A stretch of 13,535 bases of DNA from Coriobacteriia bacterium (GTDB lineage: Bacteria > Actinomycetota > Coriobacteriia > WRKU01): assembly GCA_009784095.1 (NCBI GenBank), contig WRDL01000029.1, forward strand, positions 1 to 13,535, given 5' to 3'. Below are positions 1 through 6,009 of this stretch, one piece after another. The first letter of the stretch is position 1. The number at the start of each line of letters is the position of its first letter. The translations under genes were made by a program, and so were the position numbers. The notes beneath the pieces were generated by a model, which was not told the origin of the DNA, made no database searches, and saw nothing but the letters and a program-made list of their open reading frames with translations.

Positions 1-50
1 AAAGCGGCACCCGAGATTTTCAGAAAATCTCTTCTTGAAACATCTCTCAT
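1..50 (-). CDS. N-terminus of a Tat-exported protein (runs off the window)
   Basis: Only the first 16 codons are present. They read MRDVSRRDFLKISGAA, a textbook twin-arginine signal: S-R-R-x-F-L-K followed by the start of a hydrophobic stretch. The ATG at 50-48 is preceded by GAGGTGAG, a strong ribosome binding site three bases before the start codon. The protein should therefore be folded in the cytoplasm and exported by the Tat system, as is usual for cofactor-containing oxidoreductases. In Eggerthellaceae such signals are common on flavin-, molybdopterin- or Fe-S-containing reductases, but nothing here shows which type this is. It lies downstream of, and on the same strand as, a LytS/LytR-like pair, and putative LytTR sites precede it. 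Confidence is high for the Tat signal; the mature function is unknown. Confidence 0.85.
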   Translation of the reverse strand, partial: MRDVSRRDFLKISGAA

Positions 51-215
51 TACTCACCTCTTTCTTTCGAATTAAGAAACGTTACTTGGGCGAGCAATGA
101 CTCCTTTCTCTTGCTCGGCTTCTCACGAGCCCATTGTGGGAAGCTTGTGCACTATTCACCGATTCAATTTTAAAGACCTGTAATGTGGAATCTCAGTGGA
201 GAAGGTAGGCGGTCG

Positions 216-224
216 ATAATAGCA
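216..224 (-). promoter_or_regulatory. Extended -10 promoter for the Tat gene
   Basis: On the minus strand TGC-TATTAT gives an extended -10 (TGn) with five of six matches to TATAAT. Transcription would start near 209, leaving a leader of about 160 nt before the Tat gene start. There is no good -35; that region is instead occupied by a putative LytTR half-site at 253-246, as expected for an activator-dependent promoter. The leader carries a 7-bp inverted repeat (91-97 with 111-117) of unknown role. No other gene is seen in 51-290. Confidence 0.5.
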
Positions 225-245
225 GTTCAGTGGCGGTCAGTCTCG

Positions 246-274
246 CCAACGGTCAGAATCGTCAGGCGAGCGGT
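246..274 (-). promoter_or_regulatory. Putative LytTR tandem site, promoter-proximal to the Tat gene
   Basis: The minus strand carries ACCGCTCG and ACCGTTGG as direct repeats whose starts are exactly 21 bp apart (8 bp plus a 13-bp spacer). LytTR regulators typically bind such two-turn-spaced direct repeats; E. coli BtsR uses ACC(G/A)CT(C/T)A-N13-repeat. The second half-site ends 24 bp before the extended -10 at 221-216, a suitable place for activation. The likely binder is the LytTR response regulator encoded at 1679-2401. Confidence 0.55.
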
Positions 275-290
275 AGAAAACGATATCTCG

Positions 291-319
291 TTAACGGTCT
301 GTTTCGACTGGTGAACGGT
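291..319 (-). promoter_or_regulatory. Putative distal LytTR tandem site
   Basis: The minus strand carries ACCGTTCA and ACCGTTAA, again with starts exactly 21 bp apart. The site overlaps the last codons and stop codon of the histidine kinase gene, so some of its bases are also constrained by coding. It lies 24 bp upstream of the second pair at 246-274, and both pairs have the same orientation towards the downstream Tat gene. The half-site agrees with the pair upstream of the response regulator. Confidence 0.5.
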
Positions 320-1667
320 AGGGGATGATATACGTGACTTCGGCGCCCTCGCCCTCGTGACTTTGGAACTCCATTTCAGCTTCAAGTCCATAGAAATGCT
401 TGAGCCGTCCACGAACGTTGCGAAGGGCCAGACCGAGACCCTTTTCGGATTTCTCCTCAAGAAGGATCGTCTCGACGCGCCGCGACGAGACCCCTTGTCC
501 ATCATCGGCCACGCTGATGCGGATGTGTGGGTCGCGTCCGGTCTGATCATGTTCGGCATGGATCCAAATAGTCAACCGCGAGCCATCGGGACGCATACCG
601 TGGCGTATCGAATTCTCAACGAGCGGCTGAAGCATGAACCGCGGCATCTTGAGGTCAAGAAGAGAATCCTCGACCTCTAGATGTAGACCGAGCCTCTCAC
701 CGAACCGTGCTTGCTCAAGATCGAAATAGTGCAGCACCATATCGATGGACTCTTGGAGCGTCTCCTCCTCCGTACCTTCTTCGAGCGTATAGCGATAGAA
801 CTGGGCGAGGTTCGCGATCAGGTCGCGGGCCGTCTGCGGATTGGTCCGAGTCAATGACGCGATGGTGTTGAGCGTGTTGAATAGGAAATGGGGATCGATC
901 TGAGCTTGGAGCATCTTGAGCTCCATCTCGCGCACGAACGCCGCCTCCTCCTCGAGCTCATGTACCTCGAGCTGTACCGATACCAGACCTGCGAGGCTTT
1001 CGGCCATTGCCAACTCATCCTCGGTGAGATTTAGCGGGTCGGCATAGTAGAGCTTGAGTGTTCCGACCGCTTGATCGCGCAAGATAAAAGGCACAATGAT
1101 CGCGCTTTTAAGAGGACAGCACGTGTCGATGCACCCGACACTGGTCACCACCTGACTCGTCATGTCACGGATACTCTCTTTGGTGTACGCGGATTTGATG
1201 ACGCGCCACTGTTGATGATGGATACAACCAAGCCCGGCATACCCGATGACGCGTCTGTCGTTGGTGATCGCCACCGCACTCACATCGGGTAGTTCATCTT
1301 TGATAATTGAGCATGCTTCCATAGCCGTCTCTTCAGTCAGTCCCTGACGTAGAAGGGAGGTGGTCTTTATCGCGATCGAGACCATGCGATCCGATTGCGG
1401 GGCTCGGAGATGCTCGGGGCGTCTTCTTATGTGTACTATTATCGAGATCAGCATAATGCTGATGATAGTGAGCATCATCAGAACGCCTACGGTCTCGAAC
1501 CACGAAGTAAAGAATGCGATCACCCCAATGATCACGCAAATGATCAGCGCAAAGACCAGCGTCGCATCGAACCGGTCGACGAACGTCGTGATCATCGGAT
1601 CGCCTTCACCTTTATATATACTATGCGGATAGGTGTCGGTCGTATGCTGGGTCTCGTGTTTACTCAC
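291..1667 (-). CDS. LytS-family sensor histidine kinase, two transmembrane segments plus GAF
   Basis: This membrane sensor kinase should phosphorylate the LytTR regulator encoded just upstream. It has 458 residues: two close hydrophobic segments (about 37-56 and 60-80), a GAF-like domain (about 95-235) containing the LytS-type CCPLKSAIIVPF stretch, and a His_kinase module with the H-box QIDPHFLFNTLNTI (His260). The ATPase domain has the N-box LVENSIRHG (about 349-357), DDGQG (388-392) and a GLGLALRNVRGRL glycine box. It lacks the five-helix 5TMR domain of classical LytS. The start is GTG, chosen for GAGGTG seven bases upstream; that site overlaps the regulator's TGA stop, and the genes are 11 bases apart, so translation is probably coupled. 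ATG at residue 25 is a less likely alternative start. The ligand is unknown. Confidence 0.9.
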   Translation of the reverse strand: MSKHETQHTTDTYPHSIYKGEGDPMITTFVDRFDATLVFALIICVIIGVIAFFTSWFETVGVLMMLTIISIMLISIIVHIRRRPEHLRAPQSDRMVSIAIKTTSLLRQGLTEETAMEACSIIKDELPDVSAVAITNDRRVIGYAGLGCIHHQQWRVIKSAYTKESIRDMTSQVVTSVGCIDTCCPLKSAIIVPFILRDQAVGTLKLYYADPLNLTEDELAMAESLAGLVSVQLEVHELEEEAAFVREMELKMLQAQIDPHFLFNTLNTIASLTRTNPQTARDLIANLAQFYRYTLEEGTEEETLQESIDMVLHYFDLEQARFGERLGLHLEVEDSLLDLKMPRFMLQPLVENSIRHGMRPDGSRLTIWIHAEHDQTGRDPHIRISVADDGQGVSSRRVETILLEEKSEKGLGLALRNVRGRLKHFYGLEAEMEFQSHEGEGAEVTYIIPYRSPVETDR

Positions 1668-1678
1668 GAAAGATCACC

Positions 1679-2401
1679 TCAGTAGCCGACCAGTTGCTTA
1701 AACTCGACGATGCGGCGTCGAGATACCGGTATCTTAGATTTCTCATCATCTTTCATCGTAAGGATCAACGAGCTGCCCACATCCGATTCGACCGCCGAGA
1801 TCCAATCGATGTTCACCAAATAGCGGCGATGGGTCCTGAAGAAGCGATGGTCGGAAAGTCGATTTTCAAATGAGGTGAGAGAGGTGGTCGACAGAAAGTG
1901 ATCGTGTGCGGTATGGATGAAGCAGTAGTCATCCTTCGCCATGAAGTAGGCGATCTCGTCAGGGGCGAGTAAGAACTTCTTGTTGCCTTTCGAGGCGGTT
2001 ATCCGCATCTCCTTCTCAGCTTCACGCGCATCGGCTTCTCCACCTTTTTCTATTACCTTGTTGATCGCGATCTCAAGCCGTCCCACATCGACCGGCTTCA
2101 TTAGATAGTCGACTGCGTTCACATCGAACGCCGCAAGTGCATGTTTTGAGTGCGCGGTCACGAATATGATGGCGGGAGGATTCGGATGGGTCTTGAGACC
2201 CTCAGCGAGTTGCAGACCGCTAAAGCCCGGCATATGGATATCGAGGAATATCACGTCTGAAGGGGTCGCCTTGATGAGCGTGACCGCCTCATGGACGTTG
2301 CTCGCCTCGCCGCAGACCTGGACTTGTTCGACCTGACTGAGCAAGTACTTCATTTCCGCCCTGGCGGGTGCTTCATCATCTATCACAAGCGCGCGTAGCA
2401 T
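1679..2401 (-). CDS. LytR/AlgR-family response regulator (REC-LytTR)
   Basis: This DNA-binding partner of the adjacent kinase has 240 residues. The receiver domain (1-120) has acidic pocket residues D8-D9, phosphoacceptor Asp54 in VIFLDIHMPG, Thr82 and Lys102. A short linker leads to a LytTR domain (about 135-238) with the family-typical FFRTHRRYLVN and SRR stretches. I start it at the ATG at 2401 because the REC fold begins there (MLRALVIDDE) and GAAGG lies seven bases upstream. An in-frame ATG at 2470, with AGGGAG very close to it, would add 23 residues that resemble no known domain. Tandem 21-bp-spaced sites at 2535-2563 suggest that it controls its own operon. Family is sure; the regulon is inferred from local sites only. 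Confidence 0.92.
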   Translation of the reverse strand: MLRALVIDDEAPARAEMKYLLSQVEQVQVCGEASNVHEAVTLIKATPSDVIFLDIHMPGFSGLQLAEGLKTHPNPPAIIFVTAHSKHALAAFDVNAVDYLMKPVDVGRLEIAINKVIEKGGEADAREAEKEMRITASKGNKKFLLAPDEIAYFMAKDDYCFIHTAHDHFLSTTSLTSFENRLSDHRFFRTHRRYLVNIDWISAVESDVGSSLILTMKDDEKSKIPVSRRRIVEFKQLVGY

Positions 2402-2499
2402 AACGAGACCTTCATGTACGATTGTGTGAGAGGTGGCACCACTCCCCAGTGAGATGGGTCCTGATGACATCTCTCCCTGTTATTTAATGGTATCAACTA

Positions 2500-2505
2500 T
2501 CTATA
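2500..2505 (-). promoter_or_regulatory. Possible -10 of the response regulator-kinase operon
   Basis: TATAGA on the minus strand matches four of six bases of TATAAT and would start transcription near 2493, ahead of both candidate regulator starts. No convincing -35 is present 16-18 bp upstream, which is consistent with activation through the tandem site ending at 2535. This is a weak call made mainly from position. Confidence 0.3.
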
Positions 2506-2534
2506 CCCTTTACCATTGAATACTGTATGGTGTG

Positions 2535-2563
2535 CAAACGGTATGCTTTACGACGTGAACGGT
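2535..2563 (-). promoter_or_regulatory. Putative LytTR tandem site of the sensor-regulator operon
   Basis: The minus strand reads ACCGTTCA, 13 bp, then ACCGTTTG: direct repeats with 21-bp periodicity and the same flanks (TG or TA before, C after) as the pairs at 246-274 and 291-319. It sits in the divergent region between the response regulator and the 65-residue membrane protein, so it could act on either. It is the best evidence here for autoregulation. The rest of 2471-2781 shows no confident gene. Confidence 0.55.
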
Positions 2564-2781
2564 CAGCCTTTTCCGCTCACGCCGAAAATCAACACTCTCA
2601 CCATGCTTTTCGATGACGAACAGACGACACACAAATAATGTCTGCTACTCTTGTGTTGCGGATTACCTGGCGCGATCCAAAAGGTTCAGCAAATGAAGCC
2701 GGACCGACCGAGATCGCACTCCCTGTCAACGGTACGCAACGTATCGGCAAGCAAGTTAGGATGTTGAAGGGAGTGAGAATT

Positions 2782-2979
2782 ATGTCGAGCCGTATTCTTG
2801 AAATCGGACTGGTAGAGATGGTCATCCTCGTTGGAGCTATCTTGGCGTTCTTGGTTCATCCGGCCATGTTCTTTTTGGCCAGTGTGAGAGCGCTCGTACT
2901 AAGTCTCGTCAAGCCGAGAGCTGCCCAAAAGGTGAGTGTTGTCAAAGGAACCCCGGTCCTCGCTGGTGGACTTGAATAA
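2782..2979 (+). CDS. Small membrane protein, 65 residues, function unknown
   Basis: I do not recognise a family. The ATG at 2782 is chosen because AAGGGAGTGAG lies just upstream. The same frame is open back to an ATG at 2638, but that start has no ribosome binding site and the added stretch looks unlike a domain. The product has a long hydrophobic region (about residues 7-43, from GLVEMVILVG to ALVLSLV), enough for one long or two short membrane helices. A basic segment KPRAAQK and a short polar tail ending GGLE follow. It is divergent from the LytTR regulator and ends 30 bases before the structured RNA at 3010. It could be a target of the sensor system or a small membrane toxin or regulator; neither is shown. 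Confidence 0.55.
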   Translation: MSSRILEIGLVEMVILVGAILAFLVHPAMFFLASVRALVLSLVKPRAAQKVSVVKGTPVLAGGLE

Positions 2980-3009
2980 CACTACCTAGTACTACCCACC
3001 GATCAAATC

Positions 3010-3191
3010 GGGGGCGCAGGCATGAGGCGCGGTGACGCACACGACGGCTAATACACACACACCGTGATACATGCGAGGGAAGCGATCAATACCGGGTCGA
3101 TGCCGAGGGCAGTCGGAGAAGATCAAAGAATTGTGTTGCGATCGCTTACCATCAGAATTGAGCACCTACCATAACGACCAACTGCGCCCCC
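3010..3191 (+). ncRNA. Structured non-coding RNA candidate (raiA-like?), about 180 nt
   Basis: A perfect 10-bp closing stem, GGGGGCGCAG (3010-3019) with CTGCGCCCCC (3182-3191), encloses further perfect helices. These are GCATG (3020-3024) with CATGC (3070-3074), abutting the first stem; GCG-GTGA-CGC (3029-3038) with a GNRA-type tetraloop on this strand; ACGG (3044-3047) with CCGT (3062-3065); and AAGCGATC (3080-3087) with GATCGCTT (3140-3147), around a possible CCGA/TCGG hairpin (3103-3116). The result is a closed, branched RNA rather than a single rod. No convincing coding frame or ribosome binding site is present. Size, terminal pairing and host group recall the raiA RNA motif of Firmicutes and Actinobacteria, but I cannot confirm that. 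It lacks the SRP RNA and RNase P signatures I can recall. Its promoter is not obvious. Confidence 0.7.
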
Positions 3192-3263
3192 TGTTTGCTA
3201 CCAAATCCTCACCCATCTCATTCATCGCGTCATTCTTAGCGTACAACTACAGTCTTTGTGCGA

Positions 3264-3269
3264 TACAAT
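3264..3269 (+). promoter_or_regulatory. Probable -10 of the unknown-FHA-ftsR operon
   Basis: TACAAT matches five of six bases of TATAAT and lies 38 bases before the TTG start at 3307. A matching -35 is poor (around 3241-3247). The stretch 3192-3306, between the structured RNA and the gene, holds no other feature I can support. Confidence 0.4.
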
Positions 3270-3306
3270 AAAAGTGTGAACCAACGAATAAAGAAAGGAG
3301 AACACC

Positions 3307-3636
3307 TTGGCATTTCTTGATGACCCTATGCTGACGCGAGCAATTTCCTATCTGGTCCGAGAACTAAAGAGGGGTCGTCCGCTTTTTGAGATTCTGGAAG
3401 ATCCCTATGTTCGTAATCGCGTTCCTCAGAAACGTCGTGTCGCACTACTGAAAGATGAATCACTCCTTGCTGCGTTCGAGGCTGAGCTACGCGGACTTCC
3501 GAGCACCGATGAATTCCCAACTCTTAACGATATAGATACTCAAGCCAAATTAGATGAAGCACCGGAAGTTATTGCTGATTATGATGAATACCTCGAATAC
3601 AAAAAACTGCAAAATCTGCGGCGCAAAAGTCACTGA
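3307..3636 (+). CDS. Unknown 109-residue protein at the head of the FHA-ftsR operon
   Basis: I do not recognise a domain. It starts with TTG, chosen because AAAGGAG lies six bases upstream; the next ATG (residue 8) has no such site. The product is soluble and probably mostly helical: a basic first half (SYLVRELKRGRP, YVRNRVPQKRRV) and an acidic middle (about residues 68-97), ending in a short basic tail. There are no cysteines, membrane segments or signal peptide. Its last 56 bases overlap the start of the FHA gene in another frame, so the two are translationally linked, and ftsR follows. The context suggests a lineage-specific partner in signalling or division, but this is inference only. 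Confidence 0.75.
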   Translation: MAFLDDPMLTRAISYLVRELKRGRPLFEILEDPYVRNRVPQKRRVALLKDESLLAAFEAELRGLPSTDEFPTLNDIDTQAKLDEAPEVIADYDEYLEYKKLQNLRRKSH

Positions 3637-4048
3637 CGGTAGCTCGGTCTGTGCAAGTTGCATGGCCGATAGCTCTCAAAACACTACAAGCTTCTCACCG
3701 GTGGGGAGTGGCGACTCCTCCATTACCTCCGAATTCGTAAAGGTCGATGACGACTTCTCGCTTGCGATCGTCAAAGGTCCCAATGTCGGACGAACATTTA
3801 CGATCGAGCCTGAGGAGATCATGATCGGGCGCGATATTCACGCGGATGTGTTCCTCAACGATATGACCGTATCGCGCGAGCATGCGACGATCGTCCATCG
3901 AGGTGACACGGTCATCATTCGTGATGCCGGCTCACTTAACGGCACCTACGTTAATGGTGTCTGCGTCGATGAATCGGAATTGCACAACGGCGATCGCATT
4001 CAGATCGGAACCTTCCATCTCATGTTCAATTCCAACCATCCGAACTAG
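3581..4048 (+). CDS. Zinc-ribbon plus FHA-domain protein (GarA/OdhI-like)
   Basis: The protein has about 155 residues. An N-terminal zinc ribbon has C10-x2-C13-x10-C24-x2-C27, then a Ser/Thr-rich linker to about residue 57, then an FHA domain. The FHA domain has the phosphothreonine-binding residues IMIGRD (G83-R84), TVSREH (S98, R99, H101) and SLNGTYVNG. FHA domains bind phosphothreonine peptides; GarA and OdhI use theirs to control 2-oxoglutarate metabolism under PknG. Placement directly before the FtsR-like gene matches the actinobacterial garA/odhI-ftsR order. The N-terminus differs: no ETTS phosphorylation motif is seen and a zinc ribbon stands in its place. The start is uncertain among ATGs at 3554, 3581 and 3584, and none has a good ribosome binding site. 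All overlap the preceding gene, which supports coupled translation. Confidence 0.88.
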   Translation: MMNTSNTKNCKICGAKVTDGSSVCASCMADSSQNTTSFSPVGSGDSSITSEFVKVDDDFSLAIVKGPNVGRTFTIEPEEIMIGRDIHADVFLNDMTVSREHATIVHRGDTVIIRDAGSLNGTYVNGVCVDESELHNGDRIQIGTFHLMFNSNHPN

Positions 4049-4072
4049 GTCGCCTCGGCCCTCGGTGAGCTC

Positions 4073-4771
4073 ATGGCAAGCGACTCATACTTAACGATAA
4101 GCGAAGTCGTTGCCCAGCTTGGCACCGAGTATCCTGACTTGTCGGTCTCAAAGCTTCGTTATCTCGAAGATGAAGGACTCGTATCTCCGGCGCGCACACC
4201 CGGAGGATACCGCAAATACTCCGACGAGAATATTGCGCGTATCCAGACGATCCTGCAATGGCAAAGCGAACATTTTCTCCCACTTTCGGTCATCAAGGAA
4301 CGTCTCGAACAGATCGAGGAAGGGGAGGGGAGTGATGTCGATAAGATTGCCGAGAACCCTCACGAAGAATTCCGTGCATCGCTGCAGAACCGTATCCTTC
4401 TCAAACAGATCCACACTGAGCTGGGTGTCACCGATTCCTTTATTCAGGATCTGGCTAAGACCGGTCTCATAACGATACGGACCGGAAAGAGCGGTGAATA
4501 TATCGACGGGGTGGACGCTGAGATCGCGGTCGATGCGTGGGAGCTTAAGTCTTTCGGCGTCGATCCTCGCCATTTGAAGATGTATGCCTATCTATCTCAG
4601 AAAGAGGCCGACTTCTTCGAGCAGATACTCTCTCCGGCATATCGGATCCGTACCGATGTCTCAGCAAAGCGTCTCGATGAGGCGCTGCGCGAAATAGGGA
4701 AGGTGACAACATCGCTCAAGTCACGCCTTGCTCAAAAAGCACTCTATGGACGACTCAAGGGGCTCCTCTAA
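4073..4771 (+). CDS. ftsR: MerR-family regulator, FtsR-like
   Basis: The protein has 232 residues. The N-terminal winged helix-turn-helix (about 5-75) reads LTISEVVAQLGTEYPDLSVSKLRYLEDEGL...RTPGGYRKYSDENIARI, the MerR pattern, and its Y-P-D-(I/L)-S-(V/I)-SK-(L/I)-R form is typical of FtsR/Rv1828. A charged helix and a C-terminal domain (about 95-232) follow. No metal-binding cysteines are present, as in FtsR and unlike metal-sensing MerRs. In Corynebacterium FtsR activates ftsZ, so a role in cell division control is likely. It lies 24 bases after the FHA gene, the same pairing seen in mycobacteria and corynebacteria. The ribosome binding site (GGTGAG, three bases from ATG) is modest. Its stop codon lies in the loop of a terminator-like hairpin. 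Confidence 0.85.
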   Translation: MASDSYLTISEVVAQLGTEYPDLSVSKLRYLEDEGLVSPARTPGGYRKYSDENIARIQTILQWQSEHFLPLSVIKERLEQIEEGEGSDVDKIAENPHEEFRASLQNRILLKQIHTELGVTDSFIQDLAKTGLITIRTGKSGEYIDGVDAEIAVDAWELKSFGVDPRHLKMYAYLSQKEADFFEQILSPAYRIRTDVSAKRLDEALREIGKVTTSLKSRLAQKALYGRLKGLL

Positions 4772-4783
4772 TCGGAGCCTTTT
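4757..4783 (+). terminator. Terminator-like hairpin at the end of ftsR
   Basis: GGCTCC (4761-4766) pairs with GGAGCC (4774-4779), extended by two G-U and two A-U pairs to about 10 bp, with a 7-base loop. Only four Ts follow, so termination may be partial and apt may receive some readthrough. The TAA of ftsR lies inside the loop. Confidence 0.5.
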
Positions 4784-4819
4784 CGATAAAAGCCCTGATA
4801 GACCGAAAGGACGGACACC

Positions 4820-5350
4820 ATGGAACTGCCGAACATAGAAGAATACATTCTTGATGTTGTTGACTGGCCGAAGAAGGGCATCGTCTTCAAGGACATTACA
4901 CCTCTTCTGGAGAGCCCCGCTATCTTTCACTACACCATCGATCAACTGACCGCACCGTTTTTGACTTCTGGCATTACCAAAGTACTCTCGATGGAAGCGC
5001 GCGGTTTTATTTTTGCGAGCGCCATATGTTACAAATTACGCGCCGGTTTCGTTCCGGCACGAAAACCAGGTAAGCTTCCTCGACCGGTGATTTCTGCTGA
5101 ATACATTCTCGAGTATGGCACCGACAATATCGAGATCCATACCCAGGCGATCACTCCTGAGGATATCGTCTTGATCGTTGATGATGTTCTCGCGACTGGC
5201 GGTACAGCGGCAGCGGCGGCAGAACTTGTGAGAGACTGCGGAGCGACCAATGCGGGCTATGCGTTCGTTATGCAACTTGACTTTCTCAAGGGAGAAGAAA
5301 AGCTCGATTCCGATATACCGCTGCACGTTCTGCTTCATGTAGCAAAGTGA
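4820..5350 (+). CDS. apt: Adenine phosphoribosyltransferase
   Basis: This cytoplasmic purine salvage enzyme makes AMP from adenine and PRPP. It has 176 residues, normal for the family. Visible motifs are the N-terminal DWPKKGIVFKDITPLL, MEARGFIF (about 58-65), the flexible-loop region FVPARKPGKLP and the PRPP-binding motif VLIVDDVLATGGT (about 117-129). FVPARKPGKLP replaces the more usual FVPIRKPGKLP, a conservative change. The ATG is preceded by AAAGGA with suitable spacing. It follows a weak terminator after ftsR and is 21 bases ahead of an unknown gene. The AzgA-type purine permease lies just beyond on the other strand, making a small purine uptake and salvage neighbourhood. Confidence 0.95.
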   Translation: MELPNIEEYILDVVDWPKKGIVFKDITPLLESPAIFHYTIDQLTAPFLTSGITKVLSMEARGFIFASAICYKLRAGFVPARKPGKLPRPVISAEYILEYGTDNIEIHTQAITPEDIVLIVDDVLATGGTAAAAAELVRDCGATNAGYAFVMQLDFLKGEEKLDSDIPLHVLLHVAK

Positions 5351-5371
5351 TGAAAGAGTGAGCCGATCTCT

Positions 5372-5845
5372 ATGCTGTTAAGTAGAGTGCGAAATAACAG
5401 CGCATGTGAATTACTGACCCATTACATGATGACCATCGCCGCACACCTTGAATACGTATGGAACAAGGATAGAGTTATAGAGCAGGTCGTGGCCGATAAT
5501 GCTGTTACCGAGCTTTCTTTCATTCTCGAGGATATCAATGCTTTGAAGGTCGGTCATGAGATGCAAGCATCTCGTGATGCGGTGGGTGACGTCTGTTATC
5601 TGTTGATCCGTCTGCTCGCTGACGCGCCGCAACGAGAAGCACTCTTAGAAACGTTCGAGGGTGTCAGAGACGCCGCGCTCCAACAGGAGGATGTGGGAAG
5701 GATCACCGTCAAGGTGATAAAGAAGAAACGACTGCGCAAAGTAACTAACTACTATTTTCGCGCAAGAGCGGTCCTGGCTCATCCTGCTCAGAAGTATGGT
5801 ATCGACATCACTTCGTTGGACTCGTCTTCTGGCATGATCTTATAG
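5372..5845 (+). CDS. Unknown 157-residue protein downstream of apt
   Basis: I do not recognise a family. The frame is intact from an ATG with a weak GAGTGAG upstream; later in-frame ATGs (ATGATG from 5426) are possible starts. The product is soluble and rich in Leu, Ala and Val. A helical, acidic first part (about 20-100) is followed by a basic patch VKVIKKKRLRKV (about 113-124) and a tail containing NYYFRARAVLAHPAQKYGIDI. No signal peptide, membrane segment or metal motif is visible. It is probably co-transcribed with apt and is closed by the hairpin at 5944-5982. The basic patch could bind nucleic acid, but that is a guess. Confidence 0.6.
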   Translation: MLLSRVRNNSACELLTHYMMTIAAHLEYVWNKDRVIEQVVADNAVTELSFILEDINALKVGHEMQASRDAVGDVCYLLIRLLADAPQREALLETFEGVRDAALQQEDVGRITVKVIKKKRLRKVTNYYFRARAVLAHPAQKYGIDITSLDSSSGMIL

Positions 5846-5943
5846 GGAATAGTGTCTAACTCTCTGCGTTTTCGTACATGTATGCAATAATCTCATAAGA
5901 TACATTATCAGACATTTACAGTAAGTGCAGGTCTACGTATTAA

Positions 5944-5982
5944 AAGGCTGCGCAAGAGAACCTTTCATACTTGCGCAGCCTT
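5944..5982. terminator. Strong bidirectional terminator between convergent genes
   Basis: A perfect 13-bp stem, AAGGCTGCGCAAG (5944-5956) with CTTGCGCAGCCTT (5970-5982), has a 13-base loop. On the minus strand the stem runs into TTTTAATA, a good rho-independent terminator for the permease gene. On the plus strand the T-run is short but the same stem should stop transcription from apt and the unknown gene. Confidence 0.85.
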
Positions 5983-6009
5983 ATTCCAATGAGATATCTC
6001 AAGTATTCC

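Noticed and set aside
91..117. 7-bp inverted repeat CGAGCAA/TTGCTCG in the Tat gene leader as a terminator
   Set aside because: No T-run follows on either strand and the loop is 13 bases; it may be an operator or leader structure but nothing more can be said.
242..269. 6-bp inverted repeat CTCGCC/GGCGAG after the kinase stop codon as a terminator
   Set aside because: Short stem, long loop and no T-run; the area is better explained by the LytTR-like direct repeats.
2402..2470. 23-residue N-terminal extension of the response regulator
   Set aside because: The receiver fold starts exactly at the ATG at 2401, which has its own ribosome binding site; the extension has no domain character, though it cannot be excluded.
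2638..2781. N-terminal extension of the 65-residue membrane protein to a 113-residue frame
   Set aside because: The ATG at 2638 has no ribosome binding site, the added residues look non-conserved, and a strong site (AAGGGAGTGAG) marks the ATG at 2782.
3010..3191. SRP RNA, RNase P RNA, tmRNA or a known riboswitch
   Set aside because: The conserved cores I can recall (GGAAG-type SRP tip, GAGGAAAGUC of RNase P, tmRNA ends, FMN, TPP, lysine and cobalamin boxes) are not present.
3071..3271. 66-codon plus-strand open frame
   Set aside because: It lies mostly inside the base-paired RNA element, has no ribosome binding site at its start, and gives a low-complexity basic product.
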